Positions 11,030-21,829 are shown, counted from the stretch's first letter. The stretch is 64,000 bases of DNA from Hyphomicrobiales bacterium (GCA_025359215.1 JANYHE010000115.1:81513-145512), one strand, 5' to 3'. Numbers and translations: made by a program. Notes: generated by a model from the sequence alone, not told the origin.

Positions 11030-11563
11030 TTATTGCGAACAAGTGGGGTGGGCGAAGTCCTTTTCTGCAAATCGCCGCGCAACACCATTGTCGGTCACCA
11101 CTTTACTGTTTGTCCCAACGCCGCAAAATTTTCCGTTCTCCAGCAATCGCACGACTGTGAGTTCCGAATGAGCCTTTGTCACTTCGCCCAAAGCTGCATC
11201 ATAGGCGTAAAACCGCTTGATCATGTAAAGAGGTTTAAATTTACCTTTTGTCACAACACCACCCCAGTCATAGCCACCAGGATAGAGTTGGTCGGTAGAC
11301 ACCGTAAATCCGTCCTCGTCCTTGCCATTAAAGCTGAGCGTAATGCGCGTGCCTTCATGATAAGTTTGAAAAACCTTCACACCATATTTGCTCATGCTCA
11401 CATAAGGCACATAGTCAGAGCAATTTTGGTCTTTCTCAGGATTGCAACTCGGAAGCTGTTGAGCCTCACCCAATGCCTTCTCAGTTTTCCAAACGAGTTG
11501 CGCTGCAGAACCAATAGTTGCGGTGAGAAACATCGTGACAACGATGTAAAGCAATTTGTACAT
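11030..11563 (-). CDS. Hypothetical secreted protein
   Basis: Signal peptide MYKLLYIVVTMFLTATIGSAA; no recognised domain. Confidence 0.6.
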   Translation of the reverse strand: MYKLLYIVVTMFLTATIGSAAQLVWKTEKALGEAQQLPSCNPEKDQNCSDYVPYVSMSKYGVKVFQTYHEGTRITLSFNGKDEDGFTVSTDQLYPGGYDWGGVVTKGKFKPLYMIKRFYAYDAALGEVTKAHSELTVVRLLENGKFCGVGTNSKVVTDNGVARRFAEKDFAHPTCSQ

Positions 11564-11624
11564 GTTGAGCAGCTCCATCATTTTAACGACACTGCAAGAT
11601 TTACAACTTGCAAGAATTAAAAAA

Positions 11625-12227
11625 CTACTTAGCAGCAGGCTTAGGCGCTTTTGGCGGCGGAGGGTTCACTTTCAAATGCACATGGCTTTGAAACTTGGCT
11701 TCGGCCCCTTCAACTAACATGGCGGCGTTATCGGATACCGCGTCTAACAATGCAACCAACCAGTCACGATCACTTTTAGCAAAATCACCCAGCACATGGG
11801 GCATCACCATGCGGGCATCGCCGGGGTGGCCAATGCCCAAACGCACGCGCTTAAACTCCGGCGTGATGTGCGACGAGATCGAGCGAATGCCATTATGCCC
11901 CGCCGCACCACCGCCCAGCTTCACGCGAATTTTGCCCGCTTCCAAATCCAGTTCGTCGTAAAACACAAACACTTTATCCAGCGGAATATTGTGAAAACGC
12001 ACCGCCTCGCCCACCGAACGGCCAGACTCGTTCATGAAGGTTTGCGGCTTCAGCAACAGAACTTTCTCGCCTGCCAAAACACCACCACAAATCTCGCCTT
12101 GAAACTTCTTCTTCCACGGCGAAAACTTATGCGCAGCGGCAATCACATCCACTGCCATGAAGCCAATGTTATGACGGTTCGAAGCATATTTAGCACCCGG
12201 ATTGCCAAGGCCAACAAAGAGATACAT
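11625..12227 (-). CDS. pth: Peptidyl-tRNA hydrolase
   Basis: FVGLGNPGAKYASNRHNIGFM, LLKPQTFMNESGRSV, GGGAAGHNGIRSI, RVRLGIGHP. Confidence 0.96.
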   Translation of the reverse strand: MYLFVGLGNPGAKYASNRHNIGFMAVDVIAAAHKFSPWKKKFQGEICGGVLAGEKVLLLKPQTFMNESGRSVGEAVRFHNIPLDKVFVFYDELDLEAGKIRVKLGGGAAGHNGIRSISSHITPEFKRVRLGIGHPGDARMVMPHVLGDFAKSDRDWLVALLDAVSDNAAMLVEGAEAKFQSHVHLKVNPPPPKAPKPAAK

Positions 12228-12375
12228 AGGGCCTCCTTCAATGCGCGTGTGAGTGTGGGCGGGCTATAATGGAAACCTTCAACATGCGCAAGATTGAGCC
12301 ATTTTGCTCACCACATTGATCACTGTAAATTTTCACTATAACGTTACAGTCTCAGCGGTCGTGGGGAAGTAAGAC

Positions 12376-13059
12376 ATGAGTGAAACTGAAGTTCAAAGTG
12401 AAAAAACCAAAAGCGTAAAGTTCAAATTTTTTTTCTCTCTCAAACCATTCACTCTGATTTTTGCAACTGTACTTTCATTGTTAGGCAGTTTCGGGCCTTT
12501 TATTTTTATTGAACACTTCGATGCGCAGATAGCGGCACGCGCTGCTGAAATGCGCGATATTGAGTCTCGCGTGGCCACAATGCGAACAACCCAGAATGAA
12601 TATTTCAACGCTTATGTGCAGGCTAATTTATTGTTCGCGCTAAATCCCGCAGACGTCACAGTGAACCGCGGGGTAACCGCTCAGATGTACAAGCTTTCCA
12701 TTCTCGATCGGGCATTTCCATTCCGTGCCCTGATGGGAGAAATGGCCATTGCCGGCTTGTTTGATTTCAAAACCACCAACGATCAATATCATCTGCTTTC
12801 CGAAGCGGCTCGCACAGACTTCACTTATGAAAGTTACAGCGCGCTCAACACTTATGAGCGAAGCATTCTAGATCGCGCCCAAACCTTACAAAGCAATTTG
12901 CAAGACCGTTATTTTGCAGCACAAGCAGAAAAGGCAAACAATGAAGCGGCCCGCGAAAGAAGACGTCTATGGCTGGCCGTTATGAGTGCGCTTGGCACCA
13001 TTCTTTTGCTTGCGGCCAACCTGATGGTAGAACGAAAAAAAACGGCCGACCATTTCTAA
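12376..13059 (+). CDS. Hypothetical membrane protein (two TMs with an extracytoplasmic helical domain)
   Basis: N-terminal and C-terminal TM segments; no recognised family. Confidence 0.6.
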   Translation: MSETEVQSEKTKSVKFKFFFSLKPFTLIFATVLSLLGSFGPFIFIEHFDAQIAARAAEMRDIESRVATMRTTQNEYFNAYVQANLLFALNPADVTVNRGVTAQMYKLSILDRAFPFRALMGEMAIAGLFDFKTTNDQYHLLSEAARTDFTYESYSALNTYERSILDRAQTLQSNLQDRYFAAQAEKANNEAARERRRLWLAVMSALGTILLLAANLMVERKKTADHF

Positions 13060-13070
13060 TCCGCCGTTTT
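13039..13070. terminator. Possible bidirectional terminator between convergent genes
   Basis: AAAACGGC ... GCCGTTTT inverted repeat with 16-nt loop between convergent ORFs. Confidence 0.4.
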
Positions 13071-13090
13071 CAAACTGAATCGTAAAACGC

Positions 13091-13822
13091 TTACTTCTTC
13101 TTCGCAGCAGGTGCCTTGGCAGCAGGTGCAGCACCCTTAGCCGGTGCGGCAGCTTTGCCACCCTTGGCAGGGGCAGCGGCGGCAGCGGCAGCAGGCGCTT
13201 TTTGGTTAGATGCAGGAACTTCACCTGCAACCGGTGCACCTTCAGCAGCCGCTTCTTCCTTGGCCTGAGCCGAAATGGCGCACAATGTAACGTCATCACG
13301 CACGGCAGTAGTCACACGATCTGGCAGCTTAATATCCGACAAATGGATCGACGAGTTCACTTGCATGCCAGCAAGATCAACAGTGATTTCATCAGGAATG
13401 AAGTCAGCCGGACAATAAAGGCTCACAGAATGTGAAACAATATTCAACACACCACCAGCTTTGATGCCAGGAGCAGATTCTTGGTTTTTGAAATGAACCG
13501 GAACGTTCACCGCAATGCGTGAATCCTTGCCGAGGCGCAAGAAATCAACATGCGTGATGCGATCCTTAACAGGTTCAAATTGAATATCGCGTGGAATGGC
13601 GCGGATGGTTTGACCATCAATTTCAAGATCAACCAAAGTCGACAGGAAACGGCCTGTGCCAACATGCGGCTCCACATCTTTATAGATGAGCGAGATGATT
13701 TGGGGATCTTTCTTGTCGCCATAAACGACGCCGGGAACAAGTCCCTCACGACGTACTGAGCGAGCGGCCCCCTTACCGGCCCGACCGCGAGCAGCGGCCT
13801 TAATATTTACGATTTTAGACAT
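13091..13822 (-). CDS. rplY: 50S ribosomal protein L25/general stress protein Ctc with Ala/Lys/Pro-rich tail
   Basis: GRAGKGAARSVRREGLVPGVVYGDKKDPQ; HVDFLRL; low-complexity AAAPAKGGKAAAPAKG tail; located next to pth. Confidence 0.92.
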   Translation of the reverse strand: MSKIVNIKAAARGRAGKGAARSVRREGLVPGVVYGDKKDPQIISLIYKDVEPHVGTGRFLSTLVDLEIDGQTIRAIPRDIQFEPVKDRITHVDFLRLGKDSRIAVNVPVHFKNQESAPGIKAGGVLNIVSHSVSLYCPADFIPDEITVDLAGMQVNSSIHLSDIKLPDRVTTAVRDDVTLCAISAQAKEEAAAEGAPVAGEVPASNQKAPAAAAAAAPAKGGKAAAPAKGAAPAAKAPAAKKK

Positions 13823-13918
13823 TGTATTCTCCGATTTTCACAAATGCCCGACCTTCCTCCAGGGGTGAACGACGCCGAGCACGCGGGGCTATAGGTGAAA
13901 CCGCCTAAACTTGCAAGT

Positions 13919-15430
13919 TCAAGCAAAACCCGGAAAGAAATCTGTCTTGATCCTAGATTTAGAAATGCCCAGTTCCCCCAGCGTCTTTTGAAACTTAACC
14001 ACCATGCCGCGCGGACCAGAAATATAGAACGTGCGGTCTTTATAATCTGGCATTTCGCGTTGGATTAAAGCCGCATCAATGAAGCCGCTATGCATGTTAT
14101 GCTTTGCATCTTCAGCCACCGCATAAACCGTGCGCAGGCCCAATTCGCGCTCGGCTTGGTTGAACACATCCGAATAAGCAATTTCATTGGCTTTGTTATT
14201 GCCATAGAGCAGCACCACGGAGCGCTTCTGTTGCTCATCCACCATATGTTGGATCATGCTGCGGAAGGGTGTGACACCAATACCACCGGCAATGAAGGCC
14301 AGTTTTTCATCATGGCTTTTTGGCAACACAAAACTTCCGGCCAATTGCGAACCATAAATCACATCACCGGGTTTCATTGCTAGCAAAGATTTTTTGAATG
14401 CGCTGGGCTGGGCATAAAACTTAACGCCAAGACGCAATTTATCTTCTGAAGGTGCTGAGGCAATGGTGAAGGACCTGCGATTACCACGATCATCTGGCTT
14501 GGTCACATCCATGGTCCAATCCAAATATTGTCCCGCCGCAAAAGACACAGGGCGGTTCGAGGCGAACACATAATCAAAGCAACCATGGGCTTTTTTCTCA
14601 ATGCGTTCCAACGTCAACTTGAAGCGGAACTTAGGGCTCACGATCCATGCAAAGGCATTGCCCACCAAGAAGGCCAATTCCGGTGTGAAATAGAATTCCC
14701 CAAAGTGAACATTCGGCGAAGACAATCCACCCACGATCGCGCCAAAGGCCAGGCTGGACCACAAAGCGGCAGGGGCTGTCAAAGGCTCAGTCAACATTGC
14801 AAAGCCAGCAAAGAACAAGGGCGAATAAAGGAAAGTTTGCTTCAGCGCTTCGCCATACATGTCAGGTGAAGTTGTGAAGGCCGCCATAACTAAATTCGCC
14901 AACACATAAACGCCGAACATTTCAAAGCGTTGAACTTTGCGCAGAATCAGAAAACCGCCAATCAAAACAATCGGCAATAATTCCAAATTCCCACCCACCC
15001 ACCATGTGGGTGGTTGATCAAGAATAAAACCAGATGCAACCACGCCGACAGCCACTGGATTGAAAATATGCTTGCGATAAACAGCAATCAGAAATTTAGA
15101 GGCAATGCCCGCAACAGCAGCCAAGGCCAAGCCACCCAATCCATAAAAATCAGTGGGTTCAACAGGAGGAATAATCAAAGCCAGAATAAAAGCGGTGATG
15201 TAAATGGATTCAGTGTTTGCCGGCACTTTAAAGACAAAGGCAAAAACTCTGTTGGCGATCCAACACACACCCGTGATAAAGGCCGTCGACAACACCAAAT
15301 TAAGCGGCGTGTGCGGCACTAAGCCAAAAAAACCCAGCACAAAGGCACTGCCCAGCAAGGCCATCACATAATAGAGAACCAAACGATACATGGTGATGTG
15401 ATTGAGAAAACGATCAACGATGTTCATCAT
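13919..15430 (-). CDS. RnfD/NqrB-like membrane protein fused to a ferredoxin/flavodoxin-reductase FAD/NAD-binding domain
   Basis: N-terminal ~270 aa multi-TM RnfD/NqrB-like (KHIFNPVAVGVV, MLTEPLTAP); C-terminal RRSFTIASAP (FAD), GGIGVTPFRSM (NAD), YISGPRGMV. Confidence 0.85.
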   Translation of the reverse strand: MMNIVDRFLNHITMYRLVLYYVMALLGSAFVLGFFGLVPHTPLNLVLSTAFITGVCWIANRVFAFVFKVPANTESIYITAFILALIIPPVEPTDFYGLGGLALAAVAGIASKFLIAVYRKHIFNPVAVGVVASGFILDQPPTWWVGGNLELLPIVLIGGFLILRKVQRFEMFGVYVLANLVMAAFTTSPDMYGEALKQTFLYSPLFFAGFAMLTEPLTAPAALWSSLAFGAIVGGLSSPNVHFGEFYFTPELAFLVGNAFAWIVSPKFRFKLTLERIEKKAHGCFDYVFASNRPVSFAAGQYLDWTMDVTKPDDRGNRRSFTIASAPSEDKLRLGVKFYAQPSAFKKSLLAMKPGDVIYGSQLAGSFVLPKSHDEKLAFIAGGIGVTPFRSMIQHMVDEQQKRSVVLLYGNNKANEIAYSDVFNQAERELGLRTVYAVAEDAKHNMHSGFIDAALIQREMPDYKDRTFYISGPRGMVVKFQKTLGELGISKSRIKTDFFPGFA

Positions 15431-16170
15431 GATATAACATATGCTCCAAAACCGGTTGTCATGGTGGCAATGCCTTTGGCATTCACCATGTAACCTTCAA
15501 ATCCCAACTTTTCTTCAATGAAATAAATGCCGTCTTGGCCCATGGCAAAAGCAGCAGTGGCAAATCTGTCGGCCTCTAAAACATCGGGGCCAATCACCGA
15601 CAGGCTCACGATATCCGTGATCTCTTTCGAAGCGGCATGTGGGTTATAAATATGTTGGCCGCGCACATAAGTGCCAGACGTTGCAATGCCCTGCCCACTC
15701 AAACTCACAACCTTGATCACATCTTGATCATTAAAGGGGCTGCGAATGCCGACGCGCCAATTTTCACCATCAGCATTTTTGCCCTCAGCTTGAATATCAC
15801 CACCTGCATCGACATAAAAATTCTTGGCCCCTCTGGCAGCAATAATGTGGGCCGCATTGCGAATGGCCCAGCCTTTAACAATGCCGGAAGGATCAACTTG
15901 GCCATCAGCCTTTCGCATATCAAAAAATCCGTGTGATTGATCTTTTGTGATTTCAGCCAATGAAAATACCTCCTTCATATCGTGGCTCAATTCATGCACC
16001 CGCACTTCTCCAAGATTGAAAGCGCTGATTTCACTATCGTCCTTGTACAGACTAAATCTTTGATCAACACCGTGAAAATAGTCGAAAATATCATCAATCA
16101 ATGATGGGCCCACAGCATCGACAATATCAACTGTCACAGGCATTCCCATCACGATGCGCATGTCATGCAT
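15427..16170 (-). CDS. apbE: FAD:protein FMN transferase
   Basis: ApbE family: MGMPVTVDI, RFSLYKDDSEISAFN, DPSGIVKGWAI, NFYVDAGGDIQA, GIATSGTYVRG, HIYNPHA. Confidence 0.9.
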   Translation of the reverse strand: MHDMRIVMGMPVTVDIVDAVGPSLIDDIFDYFHGVDQRFSLYKDDSEISAFNLGEVRVHELSHDMKEVFSLAEITKDQSHGFFDMRKADGQVDPSGIVKGWAIRNAAHIIAARGAKNFYVDAGGDIQAEGKNADGENWRVGIRSPFNDQDVIKVVSLSGQGIATSGTYVRGQHIYNPHAASKEITDIVSLSVIGPDVLEADRFATAAFAMGQDGIYFIEEKLGFEGYMVNAKGIATMTTGFGAYVIS

Positions 16171-16177
16171 ATGAGAT

Positions 16178-16594
16178 TTACTTATTCGACTGCTTCAAAG
16201 CATCGCGCAATGACGCAATATAAGCCCGGCTAGTGAGTGTGGCGCCCGAGATCATGTTGATGCGCGAGCTTTGCGCAGACACCACCTCTTGCAAAAGCAT
16301 GGGCAAAGCTTGGCGGTTTATCGAACGGCTTTCACCACTGTGGTTTGGAAATTTTACAGCCTTAACACCCACAATCTGGCCACCTTGCACAGTGGCCTGC
16401 ACCTGCACAGTTCCATAATAGGCATCATAATTTCCGCCAACAAAAACACCGTCATGCAAAACCGTCGATGCGGCCAGCTGTACATTTGGATCGACGATTG
16501 GCGCTACGCTCGCAGCCTGTGCAAACGTAAAACCAGCAACACTTGATAAAAGTACCAATGCAAAACGTGAAAGAATGGTCATAGGAATCCTCAA
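16178..16594 (-). CDS. Periplasmic FMN-binding domain protein
   Basis: Signal peptide FALVLLSSVAGFTFAQA; FMN_bind fold with flavinylation motif MISGATLTSRAY. Confidence 0.87.
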   Translation of the reverse strand: MRIPMTILSRFALVLLSSVAGFTFAQAASVAPIVDPNVQLAASTVLHDGVFVGGNYDAYYGTVQVQATVQGGQIVGVKAVKFPNHSGESRSINRQALPMLLQEVVSAQSSRINMISGATLTSRAYIASLRDALKQSNK

Positions 16595-16704
16595 TTAACG
16601 AGCTAATCTGAACGTCTGTATAAGGATTATGACTGACAGACGGCTGATATCCGTCGCAGCCTCATATAATTAAATCTCGGTAATCTCGTTTCGTGAACTC
16701 TTGA

Positions 16705-17466
16705 CTAGGATTTCAAACGATATCCCGTGCGGAATATCCACGCCACTGCCGTGAGGCAAATGCACAAGAACACAAACGTCATGCCCAAGCTCACAGACAG
16801 GCTCACATCTGAAATTTCGTAAAAGCTCCAACGGAAACCGCTGATCAAATAAACCACAGGATTGAACAGCGAAACGTTTTGCCAGAACTCGGGCAGCACA
16901 TGGATCGAGTAAAAACTGCCGCCCAAAAATGTCAGCGGCGTGATCACCAAGAGCGGGATGATCTGCAATTTCTCGAAGCCATCAGCCCACAGCCCGATGA
17001 TAAATCCGAACAGCGAAAATGTGATAGCCGTGAGCAGCAGAAATAAAATCATCCAAAAAGGGTGCAAAATAACCACAGGCACAAAGAATGCACTGGTGGC
17101 CAAAATCACTAGCCCTATCAGAATTGACTTTGCGGCCGCAGCACCAACAAACCCCAACACCATTTCGAGGGCTGAAACGGGCGCGGAAAGATATTCATAA
17201 ATCGTGCCTGAAAATTTCGGAAAATAAATCCCGAACGAAGCATTCGAAATGCTCTGTGTGAGAATCGAAAGCATGATCAAACCCGGCACAATAAATGCAC
17301 CATAGGAAACACCATCAATTTGCGTAATCCGCGAACCAATGGCCGCTCCAAATACAATGAAATAAAGCACCGTGGAGATCACCGGCGATATCAAGCTTTG
17401 AAACAACGTGCGGAAAAACCGCTTCATCTCATAAGTAAAAATTGCAACAACAGCGCGCCAGTTCAT
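16705..17466 (-). CDS. ABC-2 type transporter permease
   Basis: Six hydrophobic segments; [31 protein letters not shown]; overlaps ATPase gene. Confidence 0.88.
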   Translation of the reverse strand: MNWRAVVAIFTYEMKRFFRTLFQSLISPVISTVLYFIVFGAAIGSRITQIDGVSYGAFIVPGLIMLSILTQSISNASFGIYFPKFSGTIYEYLSAPVSALEMVLGFVGAAAAKSILIGLVILATSAFFVPVVILHPFWMILFLLLTAITFSLFGFIIGLWADGFEKLQIIPLLVITPLTFLGGSFYSIHVLPEFWQNVSLFNPVVYLISGFRWSFYEISDVSLSVSLGMTFVFLCICLTAVAWIFRTGYRLKS

Positions 17467-18383
17467 TGCTTCACCAGCCCCATGAAAATATCTTCGAGTG
17501 AATTTTGTGCTGTGTGAATATCGCTATAACCAATCTTCGCCGCCTGCACATCGGCCAGCAAGCCAGCAATATCAGGCTTGCCCTTGCTCACATCATAAGC
17601 GTAAGAGATTTCACTGCCATTATTCAAAAGTTGCAAATTAAATTTGGCCAATTTTTTTGGCAGCGCCACCAGTGGTTTTTCCAAAGTTAATGTCAGTTTC
17701 TTTTGTCCCATTTTCTTCATCAGCGCCGTTTTATCTTCAACCAATATCATGGCACCTTTGCTGATCACGCCCACGCGGTCGGCCATTTCTTCGGCCTCCT
17801 CGATATAGTGCGTTGTGAGAATTATGGTGACGCCGTTATCGCGCAGCCCGCGCACCACGTTCCACATGTCCTTGCGCAGCTCCACATCCACACCCGCCGT
17901 CGGCTCATCGAGGAAGAGCACAGTTGGTTCATGAGACAGGGCCTTGGCAATCAAAACGCGGCGCTTCATACCGCCCGAAAGTGTGCCGATTTTTGAATGC
18001 TTTTTGTCCAGCAGCGAAAGTTGCTGCAAAATCTTCTCGAGATAAGCATCATCATCAGGCTTACCAAAAAGCTTACGGCTGAATTTGATGGTGTCCCAAA
18101 CGGTTTCAAAAAATGAGAGATGCAATTCCTGCGGCACCAAGCCGATCATTTTGCGCGTGGCGCGGAAATCCGTAACATTGTCATGTCCATCCACCAGCAC
18201 TGCGCCAGAAGACTTATTCACAATGCCGCAAATAACGCTGATCAGCGTGGTCTTGCCTGCCCCATTGGGCCCCAGCAAAGCAAAGATCTCGCCGCGCTTA
18301 ATATCAAGTGAGATGTCTTTTAAGGCATGAAAGCCAGTATTATAGGTTTTTGAGAGATTTTGAATTTGGATGATTGAGGTCAT
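17463..18383 (-). CDS. ABC transporter ATP-binding protein
   Basis: [38 protein letters not shown]. Confidence 0.93.
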   Translation of the reverse strand: MTSIIQIQNLSKTYNTGFHALKDISLDIKRGEIFALLGPNGAGKTTLISVICGIVNKSSGAVLVDGHDNVTDFRATRKMIGLVPQELHLSFFETVWDTIKFSRKLFGKPDDDAYLEKILQQLSLLDKKHSKIGTLSGGMKRRVLIAKALSHEPTVLFLDEPTAGVDVELRKDMWNVVRGLRDNGVTIILTTHYIEEAEEMADRVGVISKGAMILVEDKTALMKKMGQKKLTLTLEKPLVALPKKLAKFNLQLLNNGSEISYAYDVSKGKPDIAGLLADVQAAKIGYSDIHTAQNSLEDIFMGLVKQ

Positions 18384-18407
18384 TTTGGTCCTCTATCATC
18401 TTTTGCC

Positions 18408-19343
18408 TCACTCAAACAAGCTCGACACACTTTCTTCTCGGCTAGTGCGGCCAATCGCTTCACCAAGCAGCGAGGCAATTGGAATAACGCGAATATTCCG
18501 CGCCACTTTCACGGCCTCAGTGGGTTGAATCGAATCGGTGATCACCAAATTCTTCAATTTTGAATTGGTAATGCGCGAAACCGCGCCGCCCGAAAGAACA
18601 CCGTGAGTAATATAGGCCGTCACGTCTTTGGCGCCTTGTGCCAAAAGTGCTTCAGCCGCATTACAGAGCGTGCCGCCAGAATCCACAATATCGTCGATCA
18701 AAATACATGATTTTCCATCGACTGACCCGATGATGTTCATCACTTCAGATTCACCGGCGCGTTCACGACGCTTGTCAACAATTGCTAAGGGTGTATCCAG
18801 CCGCTTAGCCAGAGCCCGTGCCCGCACAACGCCGCCAATATCAGGCGAAACCACAACCGTATTTGCAATATCCATGTGTTGTTTGATATCACGCACAAAC
18901 ACTGGACCGGAGAAAAGGTTGTCGGTTGGAATATCAAAGAAGCCTTGAATTTGCCCAGCGTGCAAATCGATCGTCAAAACGCGGTCTGCGCCCGCATGGG
19001 TGATCAAATTGGAAACCAACTTTGCAGAAATAGGAGTGCGCGGGCCTGGCTTGCGATCTTGCCGCGCATAGCCGAAATAAGGAATAACAGCGGTGATGCG
19101 TTTGGCTGAAGCCCTGCGCAAAGCATCGGTGATAATCAACAATTCCATTAAATGATCGTTGGTGGGGAAAGATGTCGACTGGATAATGAACATATCTTGC
19201 CCGCGCACATTTTCTTGAATTTCAACGAACACTTCCATGTCATTAAAACGTTTTACAACGGCTTTAGTGATCGGTAAATTCAAATAAGAACAGATTGCCT
19301 CCGCCAGGGGTCGATTTGAATTCCCCGAAACGATTTTCATCAT
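18408..19343 (-). CDS. prs: Ribose-phosphate pyrophosphokinase
   Basis: [65 protein letters not shown]. Confidence 0.95.
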   Translation of the reverse strand: MMKIVSGNSNRPLAEAICSYLNLPITKAVVKRFNDMEVFVEIQENVRGQDMFIIQSTSFPTNDHLMELLIITDALRRASAKRITAVIPYFGYARQDRKPGPRTPISAKLVSNLITHAGADRVLTIDLHAGQIQGFFDIPTDNLFSGPVFVRDIKQHMDIANTVVVSPDIGGVVRARALAKRLDTPLAIVDKRRERAGESEVMNIIGSVDGKSCILIDDIVDSGGTLCNAAEALLAQGAKDVTAYITHGVLSGGAVSRITNSKLKNLVITDSIQPTEAVKVARNIRVIPIASLLGEAIGRTSREESVSSLFE

Positions 19344-19423
19344 AAGTGTGAAGCCTTTATGTTCTGCAGATGGCCGCTCTATAACAACGCTGGGCCACAA
19401 GTGCAAATCTTGGCTGTTGATAG

Positions 19424-20041
19424 TTAACGAAAGCCGTCGATTAATTTGAATATGCCTGTGGCGGCGGCCTGCGCGGCAAAGCCAGCATTATCACCCCAGC
19501 CCACATTCAGCGAACCCGCGGGCACGGCATTGTTTTGTTTGATGTCGCCAAGGCTTTTGCCTTTGGGTGTCAAAACCCGCCACACCAAATGCACAGCCTG
19601 TTGACCGTTTGCCGCTGCATCAACCACCACAGACCCTTGCAGCGTCAAAGCATCATCTCGTTTTGTAGTGATCACAGGCCATCCGGCATCCTTCAATACT
19701 TTGCGCATGGCCGACGTGAGCTCTGCTCCTCCGCTGCCCGTCACAGGCAACACGGCAACGGCTTTGATCACCGTGTCGCCGGGCTTTGGCAGAACGGCGG
19801 CAGGCTCAGCCGCAACTGGCGCTTCAGCGGCAACCGCAGTGTCTGCAACTTGCGGTCCATTTAAGGTTTCCAGATCAATATCGTTCTCCGCACCCGGCCC
19901 TGCTTTCACTAAAGCCTCCCATGGCGGCCGCACCAGAGAATCAGTGTGGATAGGAAGCGGATCATCACTCAACACAGGCAATTGCGGCCCCGTACAACCC
20001 ACCAACAACACCGCGCTAAGAACCAGAAAAAATCTAATCAT
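19424..20041 (-). CDS. Hypothetical lipoprotein
   Basis: Lipobox [13 protein letters not shown]. Confidence 0.65.
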   Translation of the reverse strand: MIRFFLVLSAVLLVGCTGPQLPVLSDDPLPIHTDSLVRPPWEALVKAGPGAENDIDLETLNGPQVADTAVAAEAPVAAEPAAVLPKPGDTVIKAVAVLPVTGSGGAELTSAMRKVLKDAGWPVITTKRDDALTLQGSVVVDAAANGQQAVHLVWRVLTPKGKSLGDIKQNNAVPAGSLNVGWGDNAGFAAQAAATGIFKLIDGFR

Positions 20042-20795
20042 CCCGCAGCACTATTGTTGAAATCAACCGCCCATAATCTTTTTCATTGCGATGGGTGGCA
20101 CGGCGGTAGCTGAAAAACCATTCCTCATCTTCATAAGTGCAGAGCGCCAAATCTTGCACACTATTCAATCCAGATGCACCCAAACGATCAACTAAATACC
20201 GTGGTAAATCAAACATATAATGATCAGACTTAAGAGACGAATTGAAGTATTTCTGGTTGTTTAAATCAGCGTCGACGAACGCCTTCAAAAATTCAGAACC
20301 CACTTCGTAAGCCGCTTGCGAAATCGTAGGGCCCACAGCAGCAGCAATGTTTTCACGCTGGGCTCCCAACTTTTCCATCGCAACAATCACACTGTCGGTC
20401 ACCCCAGCCAGAGCCCCTTTCCAACCCGCATGACAAGCGCCGATCACACCTGCTTTTTCGTCAGCAAACAAAACCGAACCACAATCAGCCGTCAAAATGC
20501 CAAGTGCAATTCCAGAGGTCGCAGTTACCATGCCATCGGCCTTCGGGCGCTCCGAAAACGGCGCATCCACCACCACCACATCAGCACTGTGAATTTGATA
20601 GGTCGAAACCAAGTGCGTGTTTGCCACACCCAAACTGGCGGCTGCATGCGCTCTGTTTTGGGTCACGACTGCAACATCATCGCCAGAGCCGAGGCCACAA
20701 TTCAGCGACGAGAACAGACCTTTTGAGTGCCCCCCTTGCCGCGTGAAAAATCCGTGGTTGATTTTGGGAAATGTCAGTGATGTGGCTGTAATCAT
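20034..20795 (-). CDS. Purine nucleoside phosphorylase/polyphenol oxidase (YfiH/DUF152, laccase-domain) family
   Basis: HGFFTRQGG, VSTYQIHSADVVVVD, LTADCGSVLFAD, IGACHAGWKGAL. Confidence 0.9.
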   Translation of the reverse strand: MITATSLTFPKINHGFFTRQGGHSKGLFSSLNCGLGSGDDVAVVTQNRAHAAASLGVANTHLVSTYQIHSADVVVVDAPFSERPKADGMVTATSGIALGILTADCGSVLFADEKAGVIGACHAGWKGALAGVTDSVIVAMEKLGAQRENIAAAVGPTISQAAYEVGSEFLKAFVDADLNNQKYFNSSLKSDHYMFDLPRYLVDRLGASGLNSVQDLALCTYEDEEWFFSYRRATHRNEKDYGRLISTIVLRDD

Positions 20796-21829
20796 GTGGC
20801 ACCAAACGGATAGGTTGCATTTCCGTCCTTTTGCACCACGCACAACACTTTGAAAAGGTCTCCCATCTGATCTGCATCAATCAATCGCGCTGAAGCTGCC
20901 AAAAACGCGTCTCGCTCTGGCCCTCCAAGCTTCGCCGAAAGTTTCTCACTGCGCATTTCCAAACCCATGGCCTTCAAAAATTGCCCCTGCGTGAGCATTG
21001 GCAATAGTTTCGCATTAAAACTTTTGCCTAAAGCTTCAAAATCTACGTGGGCTGTAATATCAGCCTCTCCGGGAGTTTCTAACACATCACAAAAATTATG
21101 AGCCTTCACCGCTTGCAACGTGTCGCCAGCAGCCGAATAAAAATGCCCATAGTCAATAACCAAGGCAGCCCCTCCGAGCGAGTTGATCTGACGTCCCAAA
21201 TCTTCTCCGATAGCAAGCGATACTGATGACATTTCAAAAACACCTTCGGTCTCAAAATTCTTGTCAGTGGGTGCCAATCCCACCTTCAATTTGCCATCGT
21301 GCAAACCAACTGCGCGCTCATAGGTTTTGCCGCCTCGCATTTCAAATTGCCTGATGGGCAGAGCGTCAAAAAATTCATTGGCGATAATAAGGCATGGAAC
21401 TGCGGGTAATGTTGCAACCGTTTCATGCCACGTCACGCCCTCGCCAAGCTTTGCCTTTTGTGCTGCCCGAAGCACCGGGCTCATTTCAATTAAATGAACT
21501 TGTGCAGCCGCTAAAAATTCCGGCGCTGCTTTTGCAGCCCGTAAGAGATCCGCCATCAAAGTGCCGCGCCCTGGCCCCAACTCTACGATTGCAAATTGAG
21601 CAGGTGATCCCAGTGTCACCCACGCATTGACACACCACACGCCAATCAACTCTCCAAATACCTGGCTAATCTCGGGCGCAGTGGTGAAATCTCCCGCAGC
21701 CCCAAAAGGATCGCGGCTCATATAATAGCCATGCACCGGGTGGCCCAAACACAGTGCCATGTATCGGTCGATGCCTATTGGGCCTTCAGCCTCAATCATC
21801 TCTATGATTATTTTTTCAAGCTCTGTCAC
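20792..21829 (-). CDS. SAM-dependent methyltransferase, MidA/NDUFAF7 family
   Basis: GPIGIDRYMALCLGHPVHGYY, DFTTAPEISQVFGELIGVW, ELGPGRGTLMADLL, NEFFDALPIRQF, VIDYGH. Confidence 0.9.
   Translation of the reverse strand: MTELEKIIIEMIEAEGPIGIDRYMALCLGHPVHGYYMSRDPFGAAGDFTTAPEISQVFGELIGVWCVNAWVTLGSPAQFAIVELGPGRGTLMADLLRAAKAAPEFLAAAQVHLIEMSPVLRAAQKAKLGEGVTWHETVATLPAVPCLIIANEFFDALPIRQFEMRGGKTYERAVGLHDGKLKVGLAPTDKNFETEGVFEMSSVSLAIGEDLGRQINSLGGAALVIDYGHFYSAAGDTLQAVKAHNFCDVLETPGEADITAHVDFEALGKSFNAKLLPMLTQGQFLKAMGLEMRSEKLSAKLGGPERDAFLAASARLIDADQMGDLFKVLCVVQKDGNATYPFGAT

Noticed and set aside
12967-13299. ORF of 110 aa rich in Leu/Arg/Pro overlapping the rplY tail
   Set aside because: Out-of-frame reading of the low-complexity Ala/Pro/Lys tail
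16705-18383. ABC-2 permease/ATPase pair as part of the flavin electron-transfer operon
   Set aside because: Same strand but downstream in the genome of a different transcription unit boundary (it lies upstream of the flavin operon's promoter region); nothing links function
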